A DNA stretch of 64,000 nucleotides from Rugosimonospora acidiphila (GTDB lineage: Bacteria; Actinomycetota; Actinomycetes; Mycobacteriales; Micromonosporaceae), in the NCBI RefSeq assembly GCF_039543385.1, contig NZ_BAABJQ010000023.1, positions 1 through 64,000 of the forward strand, written 5' to 3'. Position numbers and translations under genes: made by a program. Every line of letters begins with the position of its first letter. The stretch's first letter is position 1. The notes beneath the pieces are model-generated. The model was not told the DNA's origin and did no database searches. It was given only the letters and a program-made list of their open reading frames with translations. Shown piece by piece: positions 56,264 through 64,000 of the stretch.

Positions 56264-57184
56264 TCAGACCTCTCGGTAGATGTCGGGTTCGAGGTAGATC
56301 ACCCGGGCGATGGGTACCGCGGTCCGGATGCGCTCCTCGGCCGCGTCGATCGCCGAGGCCACCGCCCCGGCGCTGGTCTCCCGCGCCACCGAGATCTTCG
56401 CGGCGACCAGCAGCTCCTCGGGGCCCAGGTGCAGCGTCCTCATGTGGATGACGCGCTCGACCTGGTCCGTACCCACCAGGGCGGCCTCGATCGCCGCCTC
56501 CTGCTCGGACGTCGCCGACTCCCCGATCAGCAGGCTCTTGGTCTCGGTGGCCAGGATCGCCGCCACCACGACCAGCAGCGCGCCGATGCCGAGCGTGCCC
56601 AGGCCATCCCACACGCCGTCGCCGGTGGCCAGGGTCAGCGCGACCCCGAGCAGGGCCAGCACCAGGCCGACCAGCGCGGCGGAGTCCTCCAGGAACACCA
56701 CCGGCAGCTCCGGGGCGCGGGCGTGCCGGATGAACTGCCACCAGGACGCGCCGTTGCGGATCTGGTTGATCTCGTGCATCGCGGTACGGAAGGAGAAGCC
56801 CTCCATCCCGGCCGCGACCACCAGCACCGCCACCGGCAACCACTGCCAACCGGTGATCGCCTCCGGGTGCTGGACCTTGTGCACGCCCTCGTAGATGGCG
56901 AACAGTCCACCGACCGTGAACAGCACCACCGAGACGATGAACGCGTAGATGTAGCGCTCCCGCCCATACCCGAACGGGTGGCGCGGCGTCGCCTCGCGCC
57001 GGGACCGGTTGCCGCCGATCAGCAGCAGCAGTTGGTTGCACGAGTCGGCCACCGAGTGGATCGCCTCGGCCAGCATCGAGGACGATCCGCTCAGCGCGAA
57101 CGCCAGGAACTTGGTCAGCGCTATGCCCAGATTGGCGCCAAGGGCCGCGACGATTGCCTTGGCCCCACCCTCACCCGTACTCAC
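56264..57184 (-). CDS. cation diffusion facilitator family transporter
   Basis: A 306-residue membrane protein with six helices. HSVADSCNQ in helix 2 gives the first HXXXD metal motif. HPFGYGRERYIYAFIVS and GGLFAIYEGVHKVQHPE match the ZnT9-like branch of CDF exporters. The second metal site is SLEDS-like (FLEDSAALVG) rather than HXXXD. A cytoplasmic C-terminal domain (~215-306) follows. It may export Zn2+ or another divalent metal. It lies 28 bp after the SIS gene and 2 bp before manA. A metal exporter inside a mannose-metabolism operon is unusual but occurs in related genomes. Confidence 0.9.
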   Translation of the reverse strand: MSTGEGGAKAIVAALGANLGIALTKFLAFALSGSSSMLAEAIHSVADSCNQLLLLIGGNRSRREATPRHPFGYGRERYIYAFIVSVVLFTVGGLFAIYEGVHKVQHPEAITGWQWLPVAVLVVAAGMEGFSFRTAMHEINQIRNGASWWQFIRHARAPELPVVFLEDSAALVGLVLALLGVALTLATGDGVWDGLGTLGIGALLVVVAAILATETKSLLIGESATSEQEAAIEAALVGTDQVERVIHMRTLHLGPEELLVAAKISVARETSAGAVASAIDAAEERIRTAVPIARVIYLEPDIYREV

Positions 57185-57212
57185 TCGGCCGACTCGTTTC
57201 GCTTGCGGTTGA

Positions 57213-58415
57213 TCACGGTGTGAGGAAGTCCTTCATCTCGGATACGGCGGGTACCGCCATGGGATCCAGCCCGTGTGCCATGGCCAGATAGATCGATGCG
57301 AAGTCTGGTACTGCGATGAGCGATGCCAGCCGCTCCAGGGCCGAGCCGCCCTCGGCGGTGAGCACGGAGACCCGCACCCCACGCCGCTCGGCGATCTCCT
57401 GCAGCGCCTCGGCGCGGCGCTCCTCGACCTCCATCGGCTCCGGCTCGCTGCCGTCGTCCTCGGTCAGGCCGCCGTCGCGCAGCACCACGACGCGCAGCCG
57501 GGTGGCCGAGTTGTCCGCCACGTCCTCCGGGTCGGCGAAGATGTCCCGGTCCGCCTCGGCGAGCCCGCCGTACACGCCGTCGAGCAGGCCCACGCTGCCC
57601 CGCCCGGCCTCGCCCAGGGCGCCGGCCACCACCGGGTACCGGGCGTTGGAGGACAGCGTGTCGGCGAAGCGCCGGGCCGCGACCGCGGCCAGCGGCGAGG
57701 AGCCCCACACGATCGGTACCGAGTTGGCCAGGTTCAGGGCCAGCGACTTGCCGGGGTTGACGAACGACTCGGCGCTGGGCCGGCACCGCTCGGCGTCGGC
57801 GTCCAGCCGGGTGGCGGTCTCGGCCAGATCCGCCTCGTTCAGCTTGACCAGGTTCAGCGTCCGGGCGGCCAGCATCACCGGGACCGCCAGGCTCCAGATG
57901 CTGGCCCGGGCGGGTGCCCGGCGCGGGATCGGGATGAACGGCGAGCGGGCCCGTTCGGCCACCAGTTGCAGCTCCGTGTCCGGCGGGCCGATCGCGACCA
58001 GCCGGGCGCCCCGGCGGGCGGCGGCGTCGGCGGCGGCCAGAGCCTCGGGGCTTCGACCGGAGCCGGAGACCGCGATCACCACGTCCGCCGCGCCGACCCA
58101 GCCGGGCACCCCGGCGCTGCGATGCACCAGGACCGGCACCGGGCAGCGCGGTCCGGCCACCGTCGCGAGCACGTCGCCGGTGAGCGCGGCGGTACCCTGC
58201 CCGGCCACCACCACGGCGCGCGGGCGGCCCTCCTCAGCGAGGGTGGTCAGGTTGGCCTCGGCGGCCAGCGCCGCGGACTCGCGCACCTGGGCGCCGGCCG
58301 AAGCGGTGGCGCGCAGCATGCCGCCCGGGTCGGCGGCGGCCAGGGCGGCGGGGTCGTCGAGCAGCGCCTCGTCGACGTGCCGGTGCCCGCGGACCCCGGC
58401 GGTACCGTCGATCAT
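57213..58415 (-). CDS. SIS-domain phosphosugar isomerase-like protein (Rv3256c/TobH type)
   Basis: A 400-residue protein with two sugar-isomerase (SIS) folds: VVVAGQGTAALTGDVLATV, VVIAVSGSGRSPEALAAADA and, in the second half, VPIVWGSSPLAAVAARRFAD. It resembles bifunctional phosphoglucose/phosphomannose isomerases and the mycobacterial protein encoded between manB and manA. It probably acts on hexose phosphates. ATG 58415 overlaps the upstream stop by one base (TGATG), fixing the start. Confidence 0.88.
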   Translation of the reverse strand: MIDGTAGVRGHRHVDEALLDDPAALAAADPGGMLRATASAGAQVRESAALAAEANLTTLAEEGRPRAVVVAGQGTAALTGDVLATVAGPRCPVPVLVHRSAGVPGWVGAADVVIAVSGSGRSPEALAAADAAARRGARLVAIGPPDTELQLVAERARSPFIPIPRRAPARASIWSLAVPVMLAARTLNLVKLNEADLAETATRLDADAERCRPSAESFVNPGKSLALNLANSVPIVWGSSPLAAVAARRFADTLSSNARYPVVAGALGEAGRGSVGLLDGVYGGLAEADRDIFADPEDVADNSATRLRVVVLRDGGLTEDDGSEPEPMEVEERRAEALQEIAERRGVRVSVLTAEGGSALERLASLIAVPDFASIYLAMAHGLDPMAVPAVSEMKDFLTP

Positions 58416-58618
58416 CAGCGCTCCCCGGTGGCGGGGCCGGCCGTGGCCGGTCCGCCGGTGGCCTCGTCGAGCAGCAACACCGGGATGCCGTCCCGGATGG
58501 GGAACACCCTCCCGCACTCGGTGCAGGTCAGCGTCTGCGCGTCCTCGTCGTAGCGCAGCGGTGCGTGGTGGGTGTCCGGGCAGGCCAGGATGTCCAGCAG
58601 TTGGGGATCTAGCGCCAT
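58415..58618 (-). CDS. Trm112-family small zinc-ribbon-like protein
   Basis: A 67-residue protein: LLDILACPDTHHAPL, LTCTECGRVFPIRDGIPVLLLDEA. Three cysteines in the ribbon positions are seen (CPD, CTEC). In eukaryotes and archaea Trm112 activates methyltransferases; bacterial versions are usually fused or adjacent to envelope or sugar genes. It sits 13 bp after manB and overlaps the SIS gene by one base. Confidence 0.92.
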   Translation of the reverse strand: MALDPQLLDILACPDTHHAPLRYDEDAQTLTCTECGRVFPIRDGIPVLLLDEATGGPATAGPATGER

Positions 58619-58631
58619 GCGAACTCCTCGG

Positions 58632-60014
58632 TCAGGCTCTGACTACCGTGAGCACCTGGTCCCGCAGCTGCGCCATCCGCTCGGCGGTCGGCGCCTCCAC
58701 GTTAAGGCGCAGCAGCGGCTCGGTGTTGGACGGGCGCAGGTTGATCCAGGCCCCGTCGGAGAAGCGTACGGTCAAACCGTCGAGGTGGTCGACCTCGCCG
58801 CCCGCGCCGAACCGCTGCTCGACGTCGGTGAGCCGGGCCTGCTGGTCGGGCACCGTGGAGTTGATCTCGCCGGACGCCACGTACCGCTCGTACCTGCCGG
58901 CCAGCTCGGACAGCGGCAGGTCCTGCCCGCCCAGGGCGGCCAGCACGTGCATCGCGGCCAGCATGCCGGTGTCCGCGCCCCAGAAGTCCTTGAAGTAGTA
59001 GTGCGCGGAGTGCTCGCCGCCGAAGATGGCACCGGTGCGGGCCATCTCGCCCTTGATGAAGGAGTGCCCGACCCGGCTGCGCAGCGGCTTCCCGCCCTGC
59101 TCGATCACGATCTCGGGTACCGCGCTGGACGTGATCAGGTTGTGGATGACCGTGCCGCCCGGGTGCTTGCCCAGCTCACGGGTTGCCACCAGGGCGGTGA
59201 TCGCGCTCGGCGACACCGGGTCGCCGTGCTCGTCCACCACGAAGCAGCGGTCGGCGTCGCCGTCGAAGGCCAACCCGAGGTCGGCACCGTGCTCGCGGAC
59301 CGCCGCCTGCAGATCGACCAGGTTCTTGGGCTCCAGCGGGTTCGCCTCGTGGTTGGGGAAGGTGCCGTCCAGTTCGAAGTACAGCGGGGTGATGCTCAGC
59401 GGCAGCGGGTCGAGCGCGGCCGGGCCGAGCACCGCCGGCACTGTGTATCCCGCCATCCCGTTGCCGGCGTCCACCACGACCGACAGCGGCCGGATGCCCG
59501 ACAGGTCGACCAGGGTGCGCAGGTGCGCCGCGTAGTCGGCGAGCAGGTTGCGGGGCTTGATCTCGCCCCGGCCGGAACCGGCGTCGGCGGCGCCGTCCAG
59601 GATCGCCTGCGCCTCGTCCCGGATGTCGTCCAGGCCGCTGCCCAGCCCGATCGGCAACGCGCCGGCCCGGCAGAGTTTGATGCCGTTGTACTGGGCCGGG
59701 TTGTGGCTGGCGGTGAACATCGCGCCGGGCAGGTCGAGCAGGCCGGCCGCGAAGTAGAGCATGTCGGTGGAGCCCAGGCCGGCCAGGGTCACATCCGCAC
59801 CGGCGGCCGTGGCCCCCTCGGCGAACGCCTGCGCGAGGTCGGGCGAGGACGGGCGCATGTCGTGCGCGACCACGATCGCCGGCACCGGCGCCTCCCGGCC
59901 GAGCACCCGGACAAATGCCGCGCCGAAGGCCCTGGCGACCTGCGGCCCCAGCTGATCGGGCACGGTCCCCCTGACGTCGTAGGCCTTGACGAAACGGGCC
60001 AGCTCAACGGTCAC
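58632..60014 (-). CDS. manB: phosphomannomutase/phosphoglucomutase
   Basis: A 460-residue alpha-D-phosphohexomutase that converts mannose-6-phosphate to mannose-1-phosphate. The phosphoserine loop is TASHNPAQYNG (Ser103), the magnesium loop FDGDADRCFVVDE and the sugar loop GEHSAHYYFKDF. The phosphate-binding C-terminus RPSNTEPLLRLNVEA is present. The frame extends far upstream, but GTG 60014 is chosen: KAYDVRG begins nine residues in and GAGGAG precedes it. It is the first gene of the manB-Trm112-SIS-CDF-manA operon. Confidence 0.96.
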   Translation of the reverse strand: MTVELARFVKAYDVRGTVPDQLGPQVARAFGAAFVRVLGREAPVPAIVVAHDMRPSSPDLAQAFAEGATAAGADVTLAGLGSTDMLYFAAGLLDLPGAMFTASHNPAQYNGIKLCRAGALPIGLGSGLDDIRDEAQAILDGAADAGSGRGEIKPRNLLADYAAHLRTLVDLSGIRPLSVVVDAGNGMAGYTVPAVLGPAALDPLPLSITPLYFELDGTFPNHEANPLEPKNLVDLQAAVREHGADLGLAFDGDADRCFVVDEHGDPVSPSAITALVATRELGKHPGGTVIHNLITSSAVPEIVIEQGGKPLRSRVGHSFIKGEMARTGAIFGGEHSAHYYFKDFWGADTGMLAAMHVLAALGGQDLPLSELAGRYERYVASGEINSTVPDQQARLTDVEQRFGAGGEVDHLDGLTVRFSDGAWINLRPSNTEPLLRLNVEAPTAERMAQLRDQVLTVVRA

Positions 60015-60128
60015 CCTGATCGTTCTCCTCGGACTCGACGCGAGGGGTCGGACGCCTGCCGAGCCTACCGGCCGCCCGCCGCCGTCCGACCCTTGCCCTC
60101 CGAACCGGGTCGGATCGACGATGGTCTC

Positions 60129-60453
60129 ATGAACCCACGCATGCTGCACCACGAACGGCTGGCCTGGGACGGGGCGAGGGCGTTCGTGACGCTGACCGAG
60201 TCCGACCGCGACTACCACTGGCTGGACGCCCGGCTGCGCGTCCTGCTCGGCGCCGAGGCCGAGCCGATCCTCGCGGAGAGCCGGGCCCGGCTGGATCGGC
60301 GGCGCCTCGACGCCCGTGCCGTCGAGGCCGGGGCTGTGGCGGGCCCGGCTCCACGACCTGCTCGCCGCGCGCCCGGAACTGCGCCCGGCACTGGTGTCCC
60401 TGATCGACGACGCCCGGAGCCGGGCGGCCGAGCCGGTCGCGGCGGCCGGCTGA
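60129..60453 (+). pseudogene. small gene with a +1 codon-phase break
   Basis: From ATG 60129 the frame reads MNPRMLHHERLAWDGARAFV, TLTESDRDYHWLDARLRVLL, GAEAEPILAESRARLDRRRL with near-perfect GC at third positions. After about 60300-60330 this bias moves to the frame shifted by +1, which reads LWRARLHDLLAARPELRP, ALVSLIDDARSRAAEPVAAAG and stops at 60453. The total length of 325 nt is not a multiple of 3. Either the gene is frameshifted, the assembly has a one-base error, or two genes overlap. The family is unknown to me; it is a helical, charged protein of about 107 residues, divergent from manB. Confidence 0.72.
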
Positions 60454-60562
60454 GCCACCCGCCGCCCGGCGCCCGCGCCCGGCTCCCATCCCGGGGCGAG
60501 CACGCGGCGCCGGCGAGTCGCGCGCCTAGGTATCCACGGAACCCGTCGCCGGCAACCTTGCC

Positions 60563-60581
60563 CGCCACCGAATCGGTGGCG
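60563..60581. promoter_or_regulatory. 19-bp dyad upstream of the aminobutyraldehyde dehydrogenase gene
   Basis: CGCCACCGA (60563-60571) and TCGGTGGCG (60573-60581) form a perfect palindrome with one central base, 36 bp upstream of the dehydrogenase start. It is a candidate operator for the GABA gene cluster. Confidence 0.5.
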
Positions 60582-60617
60582 AAGATGGGGACCGACCACC
60601 GACTCGGGAGGCATGCG

Positions 60618-62042
60618 ATGGATCTTCGCAACTTCATCGGAGGCGAATACACCGATCCGGCCGACGGTAAGCGGGCCGACCTCATCGATCCCACCACCGG
60701 CGAGGCGTTCGCCACCGCCCCCATCTCCACCGGTGAGGACGTGGACCGGGCGATGCGGGCCGCGGCCGGCGCCTTCGAGACCTGGCGCGACGCCACGCCC
60801 GGCGAGCGCCAGCGCGCGCTGCTCAAGTTCGCCGACGCGGTGGAGGCCCGGGCCGACGAGCTGATCGACGCCGAGGTGCGCAACACCGGCAAGCCACGCG
60901 GCCTGACCGCCAGCGAGGAACTGCCCCCGGCCATCGACCAGATCCGGTTCTTCGCGGGCGCCGCCCGCGTGCTCGAGGGGCGCTCGGCCGGGGAGTACCT
61001 GGCCGGTCACACCTCCTACGTGCGACGCGAGCCGATCGGCGTGTGCGGCCAGGTGACCCCCTGGAACTACCCGCTGATGATGGCCGTGTGGAAGCTGGCC
61101 CCGGCCCTGGCCGCCGGCAACACGGTCGTGCTCAAACCCAGCGACACCACCCCGGTCACCACCCTGATGCTCGCCGAGATCGCCGCCGAGTTCCTGCCGC
61201 CGGGCGCGCTCAACGTGGTGTGCGGGGACCGGGACACCGGACGGGCGCTGGTCGGCCACCCCACCCCCGCGCTGGTGTCCATCACCGGGTCGACCCGGGC
61301 CGGCCGGGAGGTGGCGGCCACCGCCGCGCCGGACCTCAAACGCACCCATCTGGAGTTGGGCGGCAAGGCCCCGGTGGTGGTCTTCGACGACGCCGACGTG
61401 GCCGCGGCGGCCGAGGCGATCGCCGTCGCAGGGTACTTCAACGCCGGTCAGGACTGCACCGCCGCGACCCGGGTACTGGCCGGGCCCCGGGTACACGACG
61501 AGTTCGTGGCCGCCCTGACGGATCAGGCCAGATCCACGAGGACCGGTGCGCCGGACGATCCGGACGTGCTGTACGGGCCGCTCAACAACGCCGCGCAGTT
61601 GGAGCGGGTGTCCGGCTTCGTGGACCGGCTCCCGGATCACGCCTCGCTGCGCACCGGTGGGGCCCGGGTCGGGCAGCGCGGATACTTCTACGCCCCCACG
61701 GTGGTCTCCGACCTGCGCCAGGACGACGAGATCAGCCAGGGCGAGGTGTTCGGCCCGGTCATCACCGTGCAGCGCTTCACCGACGAGGACGAGGCGGTGC
61801 GCTGGGCCAACGGCGTGGAGTACGGGCTGTCCTCCTCGGTCTGGACCGCCGACCACGGCCGGGCAATGCGGGTGTCCCGCCGGCTGGACTTCGGCTGCGT
61901 GTGGGTGAACTGCCACATCCCGCTGGTGGCCGAGATGCCGCACGGAGGCTTCAAGCACTCCGGATACGGCAAGGATCTGTCCCTGTACGGCCTGGAGGAC
62001 TACACCCGGATCAAGCACGTGATGCACAACCTCGGATTGTGA
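60618..62042 (+). CDS. aminobutyraldehyde-type aldehyde dehydrogenase
   Basis: A 474-residue NAD(P)-dependent aldehyde dehydrogenase. Asn150 (TPWNYPL), Glu246 (LELGGKAP) and the nucleophile Cys280 (GQDCTAATR) are in place. GQDCTAATR and the end block GYGKDLSLYGLEDYTRIKHVM match gamma-aminobutyraldehyde dehydrogenases (PatD/YdcW group) better than succinate-semialdehyde dehydrogenases. It would oxidise aminobutyraldehyde or guanidinobutyraldehyde to the acid. ATG 60618 follows a GGGAGG site. It lies 10 bp before gabT. Confidence 0.88.
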   Translation: MDLRNFIGGEYTDPADGKRADLIDPTTGEAFATAPISTGEDVDRAMRAAAGAFETWRDATPGERQRALLKFADAVEARADELIDAEVRNTGKPRGLTASEELPPAIDQIRFFAGAARVLEGRSAGEYLAGHTSYVRREPIGVCGQVTPWNYPLMMAVWKLAPALAAGNTVVLKPSDTTPVTTLMLAEIAAEFLPPGALNVVCGDRDTGRALVGHPTPALVSITGSTRAGREVAATAAPDLKRTHLELGGKAPVVVFDDADVAAAAEAIAVAGYFNAGQDCTAATRVLAGPRVHDEFVAALTDQARSTRTGAPDDPDVLYGPLNNAAQLERVSGFVDRLPDHASLRTGGARVGQRGYFYAPTVVSDLRQDDEISQGEVFGPVITVQRFTDEDEAVRWANGVEYGLSSSVWTADHGRAMRVSRRLDFGCVWVNCHIPLVAEMPHGGFKHSGYGKDLSLYGLEDYTRIKHVMHNLGL

Positions 62043-62052
62043 GGTGAGTGCC

Positions 62053-63309
62053 ATGTCATCGTCGGACGTGCACAAGCGCCGCACCGCCGCGGTCGCGCGC
62101 GGGATCAGCTCGGTCATCTCTTCCTATGTGGACAGCGCGGCGGGCGGCACGCTGACCGATGTGGACGGTCGCGAGTGGATCGACTTCGCGTCCGGGATCG
62201 CGGTCACCAGCGTCGGCAACTGTGCGCCCCGGGTGGTGGCCGCCGTTCGGGATCAGGCGGAGCGCTTCACCCACACCTGCTTCATGGTGGCGCCGTACGA
62301 GTCGTACGTGGCGGTGTGCGAGCTGCTGAACTCGCTGACCCCCGGTACCTTCGACAAGCGCTCGGCGCTGTTCAACTCCGGCGCCGAGGCGGTCGAGAAC
62401 GCGGTGAAGATCGCGCGCCACTACACCGGCCGGCCCGCGATAGTGGTGTTCGACCACGCGTACCACGGCCGGACCAACCTCACCATGGCGCTGACCGCGA
62501 AGAACATGCCGTACAAGCACCGGTTCGGTCCCTTCGCGCCGGAGGTGTACCGGGCACCCCTGTCCTATCCGCTGCGCGACGGGCGCTCCGGCGCCGAGGC
62601 CGCGGCCCGGGCCATCGACGTCATCGACGCACAGGTCGGCGGCGCCAACGTGGCGGCTGTGCTGATCGAACCGATCCAGGGCGAGGGTGGCTTCATTGTT
62701 CCGGCGCCGGGCTTCCTGCCCGCCCTGTCGGCGTGGGCCCGGGACAACGGGGCGGTGTTCATCGCCGACGAGATCCAGACCGGCTTCTGCCGCACCGGCT
62801 CGTGGTTCGCCGCGAGCCACGAGGGCCTCGAACCGGACCTGGTGACCACGGGCAAGGGCATCGCCGGCGGATTGCCGCTGGCCGGCGTCACCGGCCGCGC
62901 GGAGATCATGGACGCGGTGCACCCCGGCGGGCTGGGCGGCACGTACGGCGGGAACCCGATCGCCTGCGCCGCCGCCCTGGCCGCCATCGAGACGATGCGC
63001 GAGCTGGACCTGGCGTCGGCGGCGCGGGCCATCGAGGCCCGGATGCTGCCCCGGCTGCGGGAGTTCCCGGTCGGGCAGGCGCGGGGCAGGGGCGCCATGC
63101 TGGCGGTGGAGCTGGTGCACCCGGCCTGCCTGGATCCCGACCCCGCCCGGACGGCGGCGGTGTCCCGGGCCTGCCACGACGCCGGGTTACTCACGCTGAC
63201 CTGCGGCACGTACGGCAACGTGCTGCGCTTCCTGCCGCCGCTGGTCAGCCCGCCCGAGACCATCGACCGTGGCCTGGACATCCTCCAGGCGGCCTTCGCG
63301 GCGTCCTGA
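62053..63309 (+). CDS. gabT: 4-aminobutyrate aminotransferase
   Basis: A 418-residue class-III PLP aminotransferase that converts GABA and 2-oxoglutarate to succinate semialdehyde and glutamate. PLP Lys268 is in TTGKGIAGGLPL. LFNSGAEAVENAVKIAR, FDHAYHGRTNLTMAL and IADEIQTGFCRTG are diagnostic. ATG 62053 is chosen, with GAGGTGA just upstream; GTG 62044 is in frame but overlaps that site. It follows the dehydrogenase by 10 bp and converges on a ureohydrolase, which supports a GABA-forming pathway. Confidence 0.93.
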   Translation: MSSSDVHKRRTAAVARGISSVISSYVDSAAGGTLTDVDGREWIDFASGIAVTSVGNCAPRVVAAVRDQAERFTHTCFMVAPYESYVAVCELLNSLTPGTFDKRSALFNSGAEAVENAVKIARHYTGRPAIVVFDHAYHGRTNLTMALTAKNMPYKHRFGPFAPEVYRAPLSYPLRDGRSGAEAAARAIDVIDAQVGGANVAAVLIEPIQGEGGFIVPAPGFLPALSAWARDNGAVFIADEIQTGFCRTGSWFAASHEGLEPDLVTTGKGIAGGLPLAGVTGRAEIMDAVHPGGLGGTYGGNPIACAAALAAIETMRELDLASAARAIEARMLPRLREFPVGQARGRGAMLAVELVHPACLDPDPARTAAVSRACHDAGLLTLTCGTYGNVLRFLPPLVSPPETIDRGLDILQAAFAAS

Positions 63310-63316
63310 CACGGCG

Positions 63317-63381
63317 ACCCGAGACGCTGGCCCGAGACGAGGGCCCGAGACGAGGGCCCCAGACGCCGACCCGAGACGCCG
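63317..63381. repeat. 13-bp tandem repeat after gabT
   Basis: Five 13-bp units at 63317-63329, 63330-63342, 63343-63355, 63356-63368 and 63369-63381, of GCCCGAGACGAGG type; the second and third are identical. It lies in the 135-bp gap between convergent gabT and the ureohydrolase gene. No reading frame is supported there. Confidence 0.85.
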
Positions 63382-63444
63382 GCCGGGGATGCCGGCCGCC
63401 TTCCCGCCGGTGGGCACCGGCGGCGGGCCGTCCGGCGCGACCGG

Positions 63445-64000
63445 TCAGCGCCCGGCGAGCAGGGGCTGCCGGGGGTCCCACGGATCGCCGCGCCGGCGGC
63501 GCGCGATCGCCGACAGCGCCTCCAGGACCACCCGGTTGCCCAGGTAGGCGGTGATCTCGGCGTGGTCGTACGGCGGCGACACCTCGACCACGTCCAATCC
63601 CGCGACGGGCAACTCGAGGCAGCACCGGCGCACGGCGTCCAGCAGTTGCCGCGCGGTCAGCCCGCCCGGCTCGGGCGTCCCGGTGCCCGGCGCCATCCCG
63701 GGATCGACCACGTCCACGTCCACCGACAGGAACACCGCGTCGCAGCCGTCGGTCGCGATGGCGAACGCTTCGGACAGGCATTCGTCCAGCCCCCTCGCCA
63801 CGATCTCGCTCATTTCGTATGAGCGCATGCCGTGCTGCGCCATCCAGTCCAAAATGGACGGACCGGGCCAGTACCCGCGCAGCCCGATCTGCAGGAACCG
63901 GTCCCCCCGTACCGCCCCCGACTCGATCAACCGGCGCATCGGCTGCCCGTGCCCGTACAGCGAGCCGAACTCGATCTCGCCGGTGTCGGCGTGCGCGTCG
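63445..64000 (-). CDS. agmatinase/guanidinobutyrase-type ureohydrolase, 5' end beyond window
   Basis: A partial arginase-family gene: 185 codons visible, reading upstream past the in-frame ATG at 63939 to the window edge. The manganese ligands are seen in DAHADTGEIEF at the edge and SVDVDVVDPGMAPGTGTPEP. The C-terminal DVVEVSPPYDHAEITAYLGN fits agmatinases and guanidinobutyrases. The enzyme would release urea from agmatine (giving putrescine) or from 4-guanidinobutyrate (giving GABA). With the adjacent dehydrogenase and gabT, guanidinobutyrate is attractive (inference). The N-terminal part lies outside this window. Confidence 0.88.
   Translation of the reverse strand, partial: DAHADTGEIEFGSLYGHGQPMRRLIESGAVRGDRFLQIGLRGYWPGPSILDWMAQHGMRSYEMSEIVARGLDECLSEAFAIATDGCDAVFLSVDVDVVDPGMAPGTGTPEPGGLTARQLLDAVRRCCLELPVAGLDVVEVSPPYDHAEITAYLGNRVVLEALSAIARRRRGDPWDPRQPLLAGR

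Noticed and set aside
60015..62117. Extension of the manB frame upstream to 62117, and of the dehydrogenase frame back to 58572
   Set aside because: The added residues are shadows of neighbouring genes. GTG 60014 and ATG 60618 have ribosome sites and family-consistent N-termini.

Overview
The window is high-GC actinobacterial chromosome. Third codon positions are almost always G or C, GTG starts are common, and intrinsic terminators are GC hairpins without U tracts. Markers point to Actinobacteria: the MtrAB-LpqB system, a fused Kgd/OdhA-type 2-oxoglutarate enzyme, a DUF6104-like small protein, and an Rv3235-family protein beside secA. Gene content fits a Micromonosporaceae-like organism (inference). 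I see no rRNA, tRNA, CRISPR array, phage genes or insertion sequence. This is mostly core chromosome with a few accessory genes.

Layout. 0.2-8 kb: LacI regulator, SUMF1-like protein and CocE-type hydrolase on +, then a four-gene minus operon (ABC-2 exporter ATPase and permease, patatin phospholipase, acyltransferase). 8-11 kb: orphan NarJ/TorD-like chaperone, pyroglutamyl peptidase, glycerol kinase. 10.9-16.7 kb, minus strand: HtrA-type protease downstream of an OmpR-family response regulator and its histidine kinase, then a PadR regulator with a DUF4097 protein. 16.9-18.7 kb: an OlsB/OlsA-type pair for ornithine lipids. 19.2-23.8 kb: kgd, a DUF6104-like protein, a UBP zinc-finger protein and a 54-residue membrane protein too short for ordinary ORF listings. 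23.8-28 kb: pruA, a polytopic membrane protein, a DUF6912-like protein and a small excisionase-type HTH protein.

28.1-43 kb holds the conserved cell-envelope block: Rv3235-like protein, secA, (two double-GNAT proteins flanking a thioredoxin-fold transferase), CAX antiporter, hpf, comF-like gene, lpqB, mtrB, mtrA. 43.3-49.3 kb is a complete dipeptide/oligopeptide ABC operon (dppABCDF). 49.7-53.1 kb is an efeUOB iron-uptake operon with two DtxR/IdeR-like boxes upstream. 53.3-60 kb is ahcY with a structured leader, then a tightly packed operon in the order manB, Trm112-like gene, SIS-domain gene, CDF transporter, manA. 60.1-64 kb: a small frameshifted gene, then an aminobutyraldehyde-type dehydrogenase, gabT and a ureohydrolase cut by the window edge, together suggesting agmatine or guanidinobutyrate catabolism through GABA.

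The gene order secA-hpf-comF-lpqB-mtrB-mtrA-(...)-ahcY-(...)-manA-SIS-manB matches the arrangement known from mycobacteria and streptomycetes, here opened by the dpp and efe operons. No clearly new multi-gene system is evident. The most interesting signals are regulatory or structural: four phased PhoP-box-like repeats before the response regulator gene, a two-tier hairpin before ahcY, a glutamine/proline-rich insertion inside the HtrA protease domain, a genuine codon-phase break in a small gene, and recurring in-frame 15- and 18-bp tandem repeats.
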